From: Hybos culiciformis
Taxonomy: Eukaryota; Arthropoda; Insecta; Diptera; Hybotidae
Length of the DNA stretch: 64,000 nt
Assembly (NCBI GenBank): GCA_964007475.1
Contig: OZ023274.1
Span: forward strand, 23,270,043-23,334,042
Reading direction: 5' to 3'
Positions within the stretch are counted from its first letter, which is position 1. Each line of letters opens with the position of its first letter. The notes beneath the pieces are model-generated. The model worked only from the letters and a program-made list of their open reading frames with translations, ran no database searches and was not told the DNA's origin. Below are positions 1 through 13,822 of the stretch, in pieces. Made by a program: the position numbers and the translations under genes.

Positions 1-77
1 GAAATAAAATAAAATATTAGAAACAAAAAAAAATAGAAATAAAAATAAAAAATAAAAAAATTAAAATAAAAAAAAAA
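1..77. repeat. A-rich simple sequence at left edge
   Basis: Almost pure A with scattered T and G, of the AAAAATA type. It is probably the tail of a retroelement or a simple-sequence expansion cut by the window edge. No coding content. Confidence 0.6.
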
Positions 78-370
78 TGTTTTCTCTTTTAAAAAAATTT
101 TAATTCCAAAAGTGAAAGAAAGCGTCATTGGACGGTTTTTTGTTGCGGAAAATACATGATTTTATGCATTTGTACATGATCTTAGCACGTTTTTTATCTC
201 AGTGAATGTATTACATACATTAAATAAATTTCTAACCCTATATATTTCTAAAATGTTGTTTGTAACAAAATTATATTTAATATTCTATATTAAAAAAAAA
301 ACCAAAAATATATTTACAATAGATTAGCGTATGGCAGACTGCTGACGGGACAAATGTTATATTTACTATC

Positions 371-401
<31 letters not shown>

Positions 402-2134
402 AATAAAAAAATAAAAAATAATTGTGGTGGTGGTTACTAGATTACTATTTTATATTTATTTTTTTTATGCGGAATAAAAAAATATAATATGCTTAATAAA
501 ATAACGGCAGCGAATCACACGACTTTTTGTTCACTTAAAAATAAAACAAAAAATTTATGTTTAGCTAAATTTATCAGACTTGGGGCGCTCCTTTTGATTT
601 AACTACCGCCACTCCAATTTTTGTTTTATCATTAAAATTTTTTTTTATTTTTATTCTTTGACTTGTTCATGACGAAAAGAATACCACCACTAAATGTCTT
701 CGCTAGGGAAATAAAAAATATAAAATTAAAAAAAAAAAAGAAATGAAAATATTCAACATTGATTAATAGAAAGCGTGCTATTAAATTATATTATTTTAAC
801 TTATTTTTTTTTCAAAGTGTACTATATCTTATAAGGTTATTTCTATAAAAATTTTTAGTTCTTTCCATAATTTTGATGAAATTATTTATTAATTGATGAT
901 TTGGTGTAGGTCTCTGTTAATTGAAGATACAGTATGCATTAGTATTCTTGTTTCAGACGAGTATCCGGGATACTGATGAGATATTGCATTATAATTATGT
1001 GGTCAATGCATATTTTTTTAAGCAACATTTTCTGAACACTTTTTTATTTTTTTTGACGTAATTAGTATCCGAGATACGCAATTTATTGTGCAGCGTCGCA
1101 CTGGCAGTGGTAGCATCGGCTTTTGCGAAAGACCTCTTTCTTTCAGCATGGACCAAAAGAAAGACTCTTCAAAGTACATACTTTGTCGAAGTTTGTAGGT
1201 TATTATTTTTTGTTGTTGTTCTGCCTTAAATTAATTATTTTCTTATAACCAGAACTTTAAATTCATAGACAATGACAAATCATAAACATCTGTCAAAAGT
1301 AAGTAGAAAGTAAGTTCCTTTGGCAGTGTGTACAGCTTTTTTAAAAGAGTATAAATCAGAAAGAGTATATAAATCACATATAAAAGAATTTCTTTTCTGT
1401 ATTGCAAATACGCTTACCTCGTTTACAGTATCCTGGCATGAAAGAGAAATTAGGCATTGTCAGAAATGATAACAAGTTTTAAGTATGATTTTATATTGTG
1501 AATAAAAAAGGCGCTCATAATGCAAACTAAATGTCTTTCATAGTCATGCAACTTTTTTTTTAATTCAATTGTTATAACTTTTGATAGAAGAAAATAAAAA
1601 TTCTATTAAGAAAATAAAAAATTTCTGTTTTTCTTAAATATTTTATAAAAAAAAACCAAAAATCCAATAGTCTATCAAATTTACTTTATACTGGTTTTAT
1701 GATTATTTAAAAAAATATATACCTATACTATACCTCAAATTAGAATATTTTTGTTGCTTAAAATTTTTCAAATATTAAATTATTATAATAATATTTTATT
1801 TTTCATTTATTAATATACGTTAATAATCTACCAGTATATTTAATTTTACAGAAAATGAGAGTCATCCTTTTCTTTTTTAAGTTTATTTTTTTTATGATCA
1901 ACGTCCGGATGATTGGAATAGAATTATCCATAAAAAAATTTTGCTGAAAAAAAAATAATATCATTCTGTATACAGTATACTATTACTTATTTTATTTAAA
2001 ATTGATTAAAATAATTCTTAAGATGGTTATTTCAGTTGTTGAAGCTGCTGTCCATGGTAATATGCTTCTCAGTTTGATTTTTTTTGCATTGTTTTAAAAA
2101 ATGTTTCTTTCTTATTTTGCGATATATATTTTAA
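78..2134. other. AT-rich sequence without recognisable gene
   Basis: No ORF with coding character on either strand. An A/T simple run lies at 373-420. Around 960-1080 two short near-palindromes of the form GTATCCGRGATAC occur about 100 bases apart. The patch 1085-1200 is richer in GC than its surroundings but shows no exon with both splice borders. Nothing else was identified. Confidence 0.5.
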
Positions 2135-3237
2135 CAATGCCTCTATATACCTAGCCAGGAAGCTAAAAATAAAAAGAGAGAATTTGTACCTTATTTTGAT
2201 ATTGAAAATTTTTATTTTCGAAGGATCTTATCTGTTCGGGGACCTAGCTTTTAGGAAAAAATTTATTTAAATAATAGATAGTTATATTTATATAATTTGA
2301 AAATCCCATTAAAAAATATGGACATTTAGATAGGTAATTTGCACTTTTAATTTTAAAAGCATTGCGTAAAGGAACATAGATCCTTCCTACATAAGCTTTT
2401 GAAGCAAACTGAGAAAAATATTATTTATTACAATTTTTTTAATTTTCAAAAATATAAGTTGAATTTTCAGTGGATGACTCCCGTTTATTAAATCATAATT
2501 ATTATTTAGTTTATGTTATAAATAATTTTAATATGAGCGGGTTTTTAAGCCGTATTTTAAAAAAGAATTCGGACAATTGAACGTATATTAATTCACCTTA
2601 TTGAAATTCATCGTATAACAATTAACCATATAATAGTTCACCATATAATAATTCACCGTAGGTATAGTAATTATACGATAAATTTCTAATACGGTGAATT
2701 GCTATACAATGAACTATTTATTACAGGTGAATTCATATTCGATGAATTGTCCGTAAATCAATCAGAAGATGAAAATTCTACAATAACGGCAGAAAAAAAT
2801 GATGTATTTACAATAAGAAGTTTGGAGAAATGTTATTATTGTGTATTTTTGATTGACAGTAAGAAATTTAAACAATTCACTCATTTATCTGAAATAATTA
2901 ACACTTAAAACTGATTTTTAAGATACATAATATTTTTTTGGTTGTTTTATTATCTAAATTTAAAACTAAATTATTAAAAAATCTTATTTAATAAAATATT
3001 TTTTAAGTAGTCAATTAATGCTTCAATCAACTTACAACTTAAAAAATCATAAAAACGTCCTTCTGCCGTAATAATTTTGATGATACTAAATTGAGAATAA
3101 TAATTAATTTTCTATGTTTTGATTTTTTTTTTCATAGTTTTCTTAGGTTTCGATAGAGTCGAAAGTTTTACGAAGTTTGATTTTGAAAAACTTCGTGAAA
3201 AAAATTGAGTTTCCAGGCTAGATATATAGAGGCATTG
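2135..3237. mobile_element. TIR DNA element, 1.1 kb, non-coding
   Basis: The ends are inverted repeats of 27 bases (2135-2161 and 3211-3237) that differ at two positions and begin CAATGCCTCTATATA. There is no transposase, so this is a non-autonomous element. A smaller palindromic MITE (2570-2753) lies inside and presumably inserted later. No clear target duplication: the flanks read TTAA on the left and TATT on the right. The superfamily is not recognised. Confidence 0.7.
2570..2753. mobile_element. Palindromic MITE built of TTCACC repeats
   Basis: This is an imperfect palindrome of about 184 bases, starting CGGACAATT and ending AATTGTCCG. Each arm consists of degenerate 15-17-base units around TTCACCRTATAATA, so it is both an inverted and a tandem repeat. 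It would fold as one long hairpin. The short reading frame across its right half (2699-2908) is a by-product and shows no protein similarity I recognise. Confidence 0.65.
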
Positions 3238-6200
3238 TATTTTGATTCAAAAATTTAACACAATTAAAAAAAAAATTATGTTTGTTAAAGTGGGCGCATA
3301 ATTTTTTTTTCAAAAAAATAAAATTGAAGACAAAAAAATTGTCCCCAGCGTATTTGCTATGCCAAAAAACAAATTATGGAATAAATGTGTGAGCTTTGAA
3401 TAATTGCTTTAATTCTTTTAATATTGTAAGTTGACTAATAAGTTGACTAATAAGACCCATTACTCGCTATCGTAACAATATAGTTTCACGATATATCTAA
3501 GGATATTCAAAAAGTTCATCAAACTTCTTTGGATTACCATTTTTATTTTGTTTATTCTTGTAAGCATCGCTTTGGTCAAACCGGAAAAACCATAATCATC
3601 CAGCTTGCTCTTTATGTTGGGCTATATCTATATGTTCAAGTGTGATAGTAGTGAAAAATTTATTTGACAAGAATATTGTTAGATCGATTTTATAAATATT
3701 TTTTATATTTTATTAAAAAAAAATTAAATTTTAATATCCAAGTTAAAATCATAAAGAGATGTTTTCATATGAAAATATATATATTTTTTAACTACAAAGT
3801 AAGCTCACAATATGTTCACAATTAATGTCATTGTTGTTCTAAATTGTCTATCAATTTTATTTATCCATATTTTAGAATTCAAAACATATAAAGTTAATTC
3901 CAAGTTAAAAGAAAAAAAATGAATGTAATTCATTTGACAGATTCTTTTTCTCTTGTCAGATCTTAATTTCTGATAATTTGCAATCAAATTTAATTTGAAG
4001 AATATAAGATTGAAGACTGTAAGGTTCCTCTTATGCTGCTGTGCATGTACACATATGTCAAAGTCCGTAGTGAATAACCATAATAAGTTTATTACTGTTT
4101 TTGTGTCATTATTTTTATTTTTCAGTATTGCTTCTTGAATGGATAATATATTTTTCTTAATTGGGAATATTATTATTTTTTTTACATTCAGAGATTAATA
4201 CTTGAATGTTATATAATCGTAAAAGATTTTTATTTTATTTTCTGCTATTCATAACGCAATAACAAATTTCGATAGGTTCATTAACAAGAACATAACTAAG
4301 TTATTAAATAATTGAAATAATTAAGAATACATTTTATCTTAATAATTAAAGCATCAAATCTGATAGTTTATCTTATCTCTAAGTATCTTTAATAAATAAG
4401 ACGTTCCAAAACAACCTTTTCTTAATCCAATTTTGAAGAAAAATGTAGATGAAACAATCAATTATTAACTAATACTGATTTTTTTTTAAATAGATTTCCT
4501 TTTTTCAATGTTATGGTCATACTTTAAACTTAAAGTTAAAGCAAATCTAAGTACATATTCATTAAAATTATATAACACACATTATAATATATGTAATTCT
4601 TTCTACACAGTTTATATATTAAATACAACTTGATTAATTGAGTTATCTCGACAAAAAATATTTTTTAATGACCATAAATTGAGCCGATTTATACTAAAAA
4701 AAAAAAAAAAAAAATTAAATAAAAGAATTATGTTTATAAAAGAATGTAATTATCACTTGATTTGCTATGTTGTAGAAATGTTTCCAAAAATGGGAAAATA
4801 AAACTATGTATTTCCTTTTAGTTGAAATTGCTATTCCATTAGTTCCATTGATGCTAAACATGGCACAAAAAGTTATGTAATTGCCATTTAGAATTTATAA
4901 CATTGGTAAGACATCAAAATAAATGAATTGCACTAATAATACACAAAATGTTGTTATATTTATATTTATTTATATTGAAAAAGAATTTTTCAATTTATTA
5001 GGATAAAATAGAAATATTTATAGGAATGACTTTAGGAAGTTTTTATGTATTAAATTTTATGAATAGTTTTTTGTTTTGTATAGTTAGAAACGTGCGTCAT
5101 ACATTTGTTTTTAATTTTTTCAACTTAATGATAATAGTTTAATTTGAGGCTATTATTTTCATTGAATAACTACTTCAATTTTTGAAAAATATTTTAACAA
5201 ATTCTAAGACTAGCCTAATTTTAATTGTATACTCCAACATTGATCAGTTAAGTACATTTTGACTATTCAATTTAGCAGAATGATATAGAGTTCGTCTCTT
5301 AAGTCATTTGTTCTATTATTATGAAATTATCATTTTTAAATTAAAAGAAATCTTTCAAAGTATCCAAAACTGAGACGGTCAATTGAAAAATACTTCAATT
5401 GGAATGCCTATAATCTAAGTTTTTTGCTTTTATTGGTTTTTCCACAAATATCTAGATTTTAACTACAGATATTTTTTAAGAAATTCAAAGCAACAGGCAA
5501 TCTTCTAAATGGCATGATTAATGTTTTGTTGTGATGTTTCGTAAGTTTTGATAAAATTTAAACACATTTTTGAAATAATCCAAAAACAGGACTTTAGATT
5601 AGTTTTTTTGTTCTATCTAAAGACTTGAATAAATTTTTTATTCTGAGTTTTAGTACATGTAACGAATAATTTATTAAGAAATTTTTGAATTTCTTTAAAT
5701 TTATCATATGATATAGAAACAAAATTAAAATTTATTTAATATTGAAATTTTTAGAAGTCGAATATCAATTTTTTGAACATTATATTTTATACTATGAATA
5801 GCACCGTTTTTCAAATTTTTTCACTTTGCGACCCTAAAATATTGATTATAAATATAAATTAAAAAGAAACTAGAAATAAAGAAATTAAGCAGTTGTACAA
5901 AAATATTTAACTTTATATTTTTTGTGTATAGAAAGCACGACCCAGTTCTACCCAGTTCTAAGACCAAGTTTTTGTTGATAAATACTGATGTACAGTAAAT
6001 TCTTTTAGTTTCACAATTAAGATAATGAAAAATGAACTTTTCATGAAGTCATTTATTATTTTCATTTATTACAAAAAAATTTCTTAAAAAAAAGCATATT
6101 CTTCAATAATATTCGAAATTATTGAAAAAAATAAAATAAATTAGACTATCCATTCATAAACAATAAAACTGCGGAGGTAGGAAAATTTTTTTCAAGTGGA

Positions 6201-8685
6201 ATTGAAAATAATTTAATATTATGCGAATATGAATTTAAAAAAAAAAAAAACGCTATTGGCATGAACAATCACACTTTGTTCAGTTTTCAGTAGTAGAAGT
6301 ATAACTATAGTAGATAAAGATAATTTTCCTGTTCTATAGGATAATTTATCTTCTTAAATATAATAAACGTTACATATATTTTTATTTTCAGTTTTTTTTT
6401 TACTCTGTATATTTCTGTAGAGCTAATAAAGAAGATCAATTTGTGCCGACCGATTCTATGTATGTATATATATATATTGTATATTTTATTAACTAAACAA
6501 CAATGTACATTTTTCAACTGTTTTCCAGTAGAATATCGAAAAGAGCGTTTTAAAAATGATAACACAAAAAAAATTTAATGTCAGAAAGAGTTACCTATAT
6601 TCTACAACTCTTAAAACACATTTTAAATAAAAAAATTATTCTTTATTAATGTAGTTATTTAAAAATTATTTGTTTTTCAGGCTAGAATTCTAGTAAAAAT
6701 TTTTGAGAATCCTTTAAAAAAGATCAGTTGCACCACACTGTCGATCATTATATCTATATACAGAATATTTAGATCTCAACATTTTGTTAAAATGAACCCT
6801 TAAATTTTTCATATCTTAAATATTAAAATTAAAGAGTTCGTTCCTTAAATTAAAATAAATAGAAAATATATTCAAAAAAAAAAAGTGTTTGCATGTTATT
6901 AAAATTCTAAAGTATAAATTTGTTAACAAAATAAAATATTTTAAATTTTTTTTAATTTTTTTAACCATTTTTTTTTTTAAATAATTTTTATAACCTTGAC
7001 AATGATTTTTTTTTTTTTTTTTATATTTTTTGTCTTACTTTTATTCACTTGTTTCTTGCTGAAAATTTGAGGTTCATGACTTAAGTCTTTTGTTTGAAAA
7101 ATACTTTATTTTCTAGTAAACACTGAGAAGTAGTCTAAATTTTAATTTAACAAAATAAAATTATAGATATTCATATATATGTTTAAACTAAAATTATTGT
7201 AGGTTCCGGTTCGATTTCCGGTTGACTAAAAAAAATTTTAAAAAAAATTGTTTTTTCAATGTTACGTTCTGCTATTCTGAATAGGGATAAAATTAATGGA
7301 TATTAAAAAGTTGCCACAATTGACTACCCACATGTAGTAGGGAAAAGAAAATTTTCTTAATAGAAAATGTAAAACGACTTCACAAAGAAGTATTCATTAT
7401 TAAAATTTCGATGTATTAATAAAGCCATCAAAATTTTAAACTCTTCACTATACATATTATTTTCACAGTCTAAACGACTTAATGAAAATTGATGAAAATA
7501 GAAAACAAATTTTTCGTTATACACTTATTTTATATGTTTGATGTAAAGAAGAAAAGTGACAGACAATGATTGGAAGCTACACAAATGACATCAAGTATAA
7601 TTTCTGTATTTATTATTTGATGGATTACTAGATTTTTATTTTATAGATGTATGTTTATATATTGTGTAAATTCTTTTTTTATTCTTATAATATTTTTAAC
7701 TACTACTACTATATACAAAGTTTTTAATACCGGTAGCCAAGAAAAAAAAAAAACAAAATTTGCAACAGCTGTCGTTTATTTTTATAAATATTTTTTTTCT
7801 CTGATTATTTTTTTTTTTTATTTCTTCACGTTTTTGAAATAATTATGCTTCATGCTTATTTGAATGACACTTCAAAACCTGAATTTTGTAATCTATGAAA
7901 TCTAGATCAGAATGTTGTGTACCACAACCACTGCGTACATTATAATTTTCATTTTTCATTTTTTTTTTTTCTAATAATATAATTAAAAAGAAATTCAGTT
8001 CGAAATTAAAATAATTTTATGAATTAAATGTTAATGATATTCATAGGTATACAAGTGTCCTCTGCATATGATAAAAATAACTCTAATTATCATACAAGTT
8101 ATTAACATTCCCATAATATCTAGATACTGATTTAGTCATTTTAAGTGTGCCGAATAATAAAAGCGATTAACTATTGACACAATTACAGTGGTAAAATTTT
8201 ATTTGTAGGCAATAAGCATCATTAACTTAAGATTTTTTATGTGTACAGGATTTAATACATAAAAAATTAATTAGAAATCTAATAATTTAAATATTTAGTA
8301 TCTATAAATAGTTGCAATTCAATACCTTTGTAAAAGAGCGTGTTAAATGGCAATTTAAAAGAAAATGTAGATAATTGAATGATTTTGGTTGAGATGTGCA
8401 AATTAAAATTAATTATTTTTAGATTTTAGAAAAGTTTATTAAAGTATGTTTTTTAATGCAGGAAGTTATAGAAATCAGTATATTAACCTTTAAATCATCA
8501 AATCAATATCAATAAATTTGTTTAGTTTAAACAGAAAAGTTATTTTAGAAGTATAATGTATAACTAAAAGTAGAGAGCAAGATCGATATATTATGTAGAC
8601 TTAGAGAGTTGGAAATACAATAAATTTTCGTCAATTTTGAAACAAGTTGTGATGTTGTAAATAATAAAAAATTGGGCGAAATAGA
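3238..8685. other. AT-rich sequence, no gene seen
   Basis: Short A or T runs and chance ORFs only. Copies of a dispersed motif (consensus near GTCTTAAGTCTTTTGTTT) occur at 5288-5314 and 7071-7095. A B-box-like SINE remnant sits near 7201. No transposase, exon pair or RNA gene was found. Confidence 0.45.
7196..7250 (+). repeat. tRNA-SINE 3' remnant (B box plus A tract)
   Basis: GGTTCGATTTCC matches the tRNA B box (GGTTCRANNCC) and is followed by GGTTGACTAAAAAAAA and an A-rich stretch. A very similar unit occurs near 10786, which suggests a dispersed SINE family. The A box upstream is not recognisable, so this is probably a decayed copy. Confidence 0.35.
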
Positions 8686-9400
8686 GGGTCTTTCAATAAG
8701 TTCTTTTTTTTAAATGAAATTTTGGAATATTTTAATATGTTGTAAATGGTCTACATTTTATGTTTACATGCATTGATTTTTTTAACAAAATTTTCAAATC
8801 ATTTTAATACAGTTGAGGTTTAATTGCACGAATTTCTTGTTCAATTTTGTTGGATTCTTGTTGTCCACGTAGTTTCACGTATAAAAAACCCAGTAGTATT
8901 AGATCACAAGCTCTTATGGCCAATTGTCAAATTTGGTTTTCAGTAAATTAATTGTTTCAAAACTTGTGTGACATGTTGATCAATCCTGTTGAAACCACAA
9001 GTCTTCAGTATCCATATCATTAAAAAAAGGCCATAAAAAATAAGTTTTAATATTTCTGTAGGGCACTCCATTCACTGTAACATTACGACTATCGCCATTA
9101 AAAAAAAAGGCCAATGACACCACCAGCGCAAAATTCATACCAAACAGTAATACGAGTTAAATCTAATGGTTTTTCAACAATCATTCTTGGATTTTTTGAA
9201 GCCAAAATTGGACAATTTTGCCTTGTTGAGCTTTATGAAAAAAAAAAAATTTTCTGAAAAGTTATCATTTGCATTTTCAGAATTTTAACGGCGTTTTCTA
9301 AAGTAATCGTGTTGAATTTAGTAAATTGTAGAGCTTCTACTAAAGAAATGTTAAAAAACCTTTGTCATATCTTTACAAATTGAACTGTGATTATTAATCG
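8686..9400 (-). pseudogene. Tc1/mariner-superfamily transposase remnant
   Basis: Read on the minus strand, pieces in several frames match the catalytic part of Tc1/mariner (IS630-type, DDE) transposases. In order: a QNCPI..KNPR segment near 9210, VTVNGVPYR near 9080, DLWFQQD near 9000, TCHTSFETINLLKTKFDNWP, then LGFFYT..NYVDNK near 8880. The DDE aspartate of the WFQQD motif is visible, but the GATCHTS neighbourhood and the following PP(R/K)S-LD block are broken by frameshifts and A-run expansions. An end-like sequence (GGGTCTTTCAATAAGTTC) lies at 8688, beyond the C terminus. The matching 5' end was not found. Clearly inactive. Confidence 0.75.
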
Positions 9401-11648
9401 ACCCTTTTAATATATGTAATATCACTTTCACTTGTTAAAATTTTTTAACTTAATTTTAAAATTTTGTTTATTTTGATTTAAAAACAAAATTTTAAATGTA
9501 CAAAATAATTTGTTGCCATATGTACATAAAATAACTTTTTCCTAATCTGCCTAAATACAGTGCCCTTGGTAATAATGTCAATATATCAAATTTATTTCTT
9601 GCACCTTAACCAAAAATAGTATTTAATTAAATCCTCGATTTGAAAACCTCATCCCGATTGCTATTGTACTAGAACTTTAATTTTATTTGCAATAAATTAA
9701 GTATTGGATTATTGGATTATTGAAATTGAAATTCAATAAGCGAAAAATTTTTTTTTTGCTCTTAATTCTTAAAAGAAGTATATTTAATATGCTATTTGAG
9801 TTCACAATAAAAATATAATTTAATCTTTATCGAATTATTATTATTATAAAATTTATCTTGAAAATGAATAAACCATGCATTGAAAAAATAAATAAAAAAA
9901 TTATTTTTCACCTTATAAATAAAATCATTGGAATCGCATAAATACATAAAAGATTAACTTTTATCTAAAGTCTCAGTATGTTATTGACACTTTGATTTTC
10001 TATGCACATTGCTTCTTCTTGATTGTCAATCATAAATCAAATCGGCAGCTTTAAAATTTTTTATTATTTTTTTTATTTTTTATAATAGCAGCTATTTCAA
10101 AGTATTTCCCATAATTTTTCTCAGTCTTTTTTTTTTTGTTAAAGCGCCAATGAAATTATGATTCTATGGTTTATTCTGGTAGAATTTACACAAAATATTT
10201 CGAAATCTCATTTTTGTTAATCGTTAACACGTGAAAACATAAAATATTTCGATAGTCAAATCTAAACTTCAACGGTATATATTCATCTAAGGTTTTCTCT
10301 AGTTCTAAATTAAACAATTGTAAATTATAAACTGACGACAAATGTTTGTATATATTCGTATTCTAACTATATAATATCTCGTAAATTCTCTATAGAAGAA
10401 ACTAACAATTATTTTAGAATTACCGGATTTTCTTTTCTTTGAAGATACAATTTAGAAGCTATAAAAACTAATAAAACGTTCATAAATAATTGCTAGATGT
10501 CTGTATGACGTATAAATAAAATGTTACATTGCATTGTTTTGATTTAATCACTATCAAAGGAATGAAAATTTATGAAGTTTACAATTATAAAATATGTTAA
10601 AAAAAAATTATTATTATGAATTCATCAAACTATAATTAGGTTTTAAAAGAATTTTTTTTAATGCAATTAAATGAAATCAATTAAAAGAGCTTTGATAGCA
10701 TTATTAAATTAATATGATTTTGTCAACCCGAGAGTGTTTGCGTGAATAATAAATTATAAAAGATGGTTTAGTAATCGAGTTACTTGTGGTTCGATTTTGA
10801 CTAACAGCTAAAAAAAAATTTCAGTATTAACATTGAATGTACTTTTAAGCTGAACGGTTTACATCAATTTAATCAAGGGTTGTATAATAATCGGCTACGG
10901 TTTGCAGGTTCCCTCAAATAAAGAAATACCTGTTAAAAATGTGGATTTAACAGAAACACCAAAATGACAGATTGCAGCAAAATATAGTTCATGTTCCGTT
11001 GAATTCGCTTTAACTTTCTTTTAGTTTATTTCTGTATCATAATTATTAATATTTTAATAATTATTTATATGCAATACACAAGCACATACATGTATACAAT
11101 AATATGTATTTTAACATTTTTGTAATTTAACATTAATTATTATTATCTGTTTTTTGTAGGATGTCTGTTTTCTTTTTTTTTTTTTACATTATAAATAGCA
11201 ATTAAAATTTTACAGAATTTTAATATTAAATGCCATAAAAAGATAATCATTTTTATTAAATAATTTAAATTGTGCGAAGTGTTTTTATTTTTTTTATTTA
11301 AAAACATGTAATGGCTTTGATTTAAAGATAATTATGCAAAGATAACACTGGCAAAAGACATTTTTATTGAAATAACTTAAACATATAAGATATATTAATT
11401 TTATTTTAACATTTTTATAAAATTGGGATCAAATATGATATTATTTTTATTATTATTAATCATGGTCAAACAAATTTTACAATTTATTATAATTATAAAT
11501 ATTAACCGTATAGTATTATTAAGTGTAAATGGGAGTATAAATATTAGTTGGGGTTTTCTATTTTTTCTATTTTTTTATTTCAGTTTTCCCAACAAATTTT
11601 CTAGACTATGAAAATATTATTAGACTTAAAAATTATTAATCTAATATT
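9401..11648. other. AT-rich sequence, no gene seen
   Basis: No coding exon was recognised. One SINE-like B box lies near 10786. The rest is A/T runs and chance ORFs, for example 11423-11611, which is dominated by I, L and F codons. Confidence 0.45.
10760..10822 (+). repeat. tRNA-SINE 3' remnant
   Basis: The B-box-like GGTTCGATTTTG is followed by ACTAACAGCTAAAAAAAA. This is the same layout as at 7201 (B box, short spacer with GACTAA, A run). The TAGTAATCGAG stretch upstream could be a worn A box. Support is weak on its own; the resemblance between the two sites is what argues for a family. Confidence 0.35.
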
Positions 11649-11654
11649 GGTTGA

Positions 11655-11705
11655 TCTATACTTGGCCAAACTACGGCTCGCGAGCCGCATGCTCTAGCCA
11701 CGTTC
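11655..11705 (+). mobile_element. Solo hAT transposon end
   Basis: CTTGGCCAAACTACGGCTCG followed by CGAGCCGCATGC is the terminal sequence type of a widespread hAT group, whose ends combine TTGGCCAAACTACGG with CTCGCGAGCCGCATG. The other end and the transposase were not found nearby, so it is a truncated relic. GC content is well above the surroundings. Confidence 0.5.
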
Positions 11706-11847
11706 GAAAAAATATTGTTAAAAATTGATTTTAAAAAATACAATTTAAATAAAAACATTCTCTTATGTTATGTATTCGTTGTCATATAATTTTTTTATTA
11801 TCACGTTTAATTTTTGTATAGATTTGAATTACATTGGACGTCACTTT

Positions 11848-12144
11848 TACCTAGTTTACATGGAGAGTTGAAACCGGGTTCAACTACGGTTCAACTACAT
11901 GTAAACGGTGGTAGAGTTAACCTGGGTTAACCTGGCTCAACCCAAGAAATTCGCTCTGTTAAGTTAACTCTATCCATGTAAACGGTTAACCCGGTTAAAA
12001 ATATGCAACAGCTGTTTGTTTTGTTTCTTTTTTGTTGTATGATCCATTTTCAAACTCAATTCAACCACATGCTTTTCGTCTACATCATGTAAACATTTGA
12101 CCTCTTTTCAACCACATTTCGACTCAACCACGGTTGGACTAGGT
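11848..12144. mobile_element. MITE with CATGTAAAC repeats
   Basis: The ends read TACCTAGT (11848) and ACTAGGTA (12144), which are inverted copies. The interior holds repeated, partly inverted modules: CATGTAAACGGT near 11900, CATGTAAACGGTTAA near 11975, TTTACATGGA near 11856, CATGTAAACATT near 12088, and GGTTCAACTACGG or its complement several times. There is no ORF. The multiple subterminal repeats suggest binding sites for a transposase supplied elsewhere. Superfamily not assigned. Confidence 0.5.
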
Positions 12145-12811
12145 ATTTGATTTTTTAAGCTATTTCAAAATTAAACAAAACAGTCGATTGGCGCTCTTTA
12201 TAGAAAAGTTTGAAGTAAATTTGCTAAAAAATAAATACTTAATGTTAAGCAATGGAAAATTACGTGAGTTGTACATTTTTTTTTGCTATTTATACCTTTC
12301 CAAAAGAAATACTTTTTTAGCCTCATTTTAAAAGCCATAAATTTTAGGCATCTTTTTTGACATAATATTTGGCATGCGAAACATAGATTCAATTATTCTG
12401 CTTTTTAATAAATTTTTTTTAAAGGAATAACAGAAAAGAAAAATTAAAATTAATATCAGCATTTCAATATAAAAAGAAATATAATTTTTGTTTTATATTT
12501 TTTTGCGTAAAAGATCATGTTTTTGATAACACTTGTTAATTCACATTCCACCCACAAAATTCCTTAAGAAAAATATAAATATTTTTTTGTATTAAGAAAA
12601 ACTGAAAAAAAAAGTTATATAAATAAATCTGGCTGATTATGAAAATAGACAAGTTTTACTTCGATATTTAATCTTTGGCTTACACCTAGAGAAAAAACAA
12701 CTACTATATATTATATATGTATAGGATATGCATCAACGCGCTTTTAAATTACACTAAAAAGCATAAATATTTTTTTCCTATTTTATTTTTTCCACTTTTT
12801 TGGTTAAATAT

Positions 12812-12873
<62 letters not shown>

Positions 12874-13780
12874 TTGTAGTCGGTTTGAAGGAAAATTTGT
12901 TTCTCTAACTATTTTTTTGTTTATTATATTGTTTTTTTTTTTGCAAAACCTAGTTTTGTTTTTATTATTTACCTGTGCATCTAGAATAGGGAGAAAGTAT
13001 TGAATAAAATTTAAATTTTGCTTCAATAATTTCATATAATTCGATATTTAATGAAGTTCTTGTTGATTTGAACTTCATACAAAATTCGGAAAGTAAGCAA
13101 AACATCAACAGTCTTACATTATAATTTGAGTCTCCCTTTCCTGGTTGTTTTTAAGAGTGGAAAATTTTAAAAATATTAATATTTGAATACAAAATGATTA
13201 TCCAAAGTGCATGTTGCGTATGTAGTGTTGATACACATGTTGCGAATTGAGTGTTGATACCAGTATTAGGCATAGTGGCAATTAATATCATTTTTCAACA
13301 TTTTGTCTAATTCGGTGTTGTGACCACCATAAAAAGTAACAAAGTATCAAAGTGATTAGACATTTAGTACTAGTTTCTTCGATACATGAAGTCAATTATT
13401 TGGTTTAAAGATTCCTTCTTCCTAGGATAATCCAAATTAAAAGTAGTTTGTTGGGTGGCAGTTGGTTATTTGGGCTTACTATTACTTCAAGTTATTTAAA
13501 TTTTTGAAACCACTTCTTGAACTGGTTAAATAACTGTCTTATTAACCTCTATTAAATTAAATCTAAAGTTTATATAAAATTCATAGTGTGTTCATTAATT
13601 GCGTTTAATATGGAAATTTTATTTTACGATTGTAATTAAAAATTTTAACAATCCTTCAATTTAATTTAATTTTTTTTTTATAGAAAAGATATGAATTTTT
13701 TGAAACGTATATTTTTCTTTTATTATTATTTTTTAAATATTAATAAAAACGCGGTTAATGAATAATAGGCCATAAAAACC
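12145..13780. other. AT-rich sequence, no gene seen
   Basis: Contains the TAA microsatellite (12813-12868). Near 13208-13262 a unit of about 36 bases (CATGTTGCG...AGTGTTGATAC) is repeated twice. No exon or transposase was recognised. Confidence 0.45.
12813..12868. repeat. (TAA)n microsatellite, about 18 units
   Basis: Uninterrupted TAA repeats. They create poly-isoleucine reading frames on both strands, which are artefacts. Confidence 0.95.
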
Positions 13781-13822
13781 GCGCACGCTCTGCGTGAAAC
13801 TTACTTCAATATTTATTAATCT

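Noticed and set aside
1085..1200. GC-richer patch with ATG and a pyrimidine tract before it
   Set aside because: The frame from the ATG stops after 16 codons and no good donor was found. It could be a non-coding exon or regulatory patch, but there is not enough to call it.
12778..13035. 85- and 67-codon frames on both strands with poly-isoleucine
   Set aside because: Produced by the TAA microsatellite.
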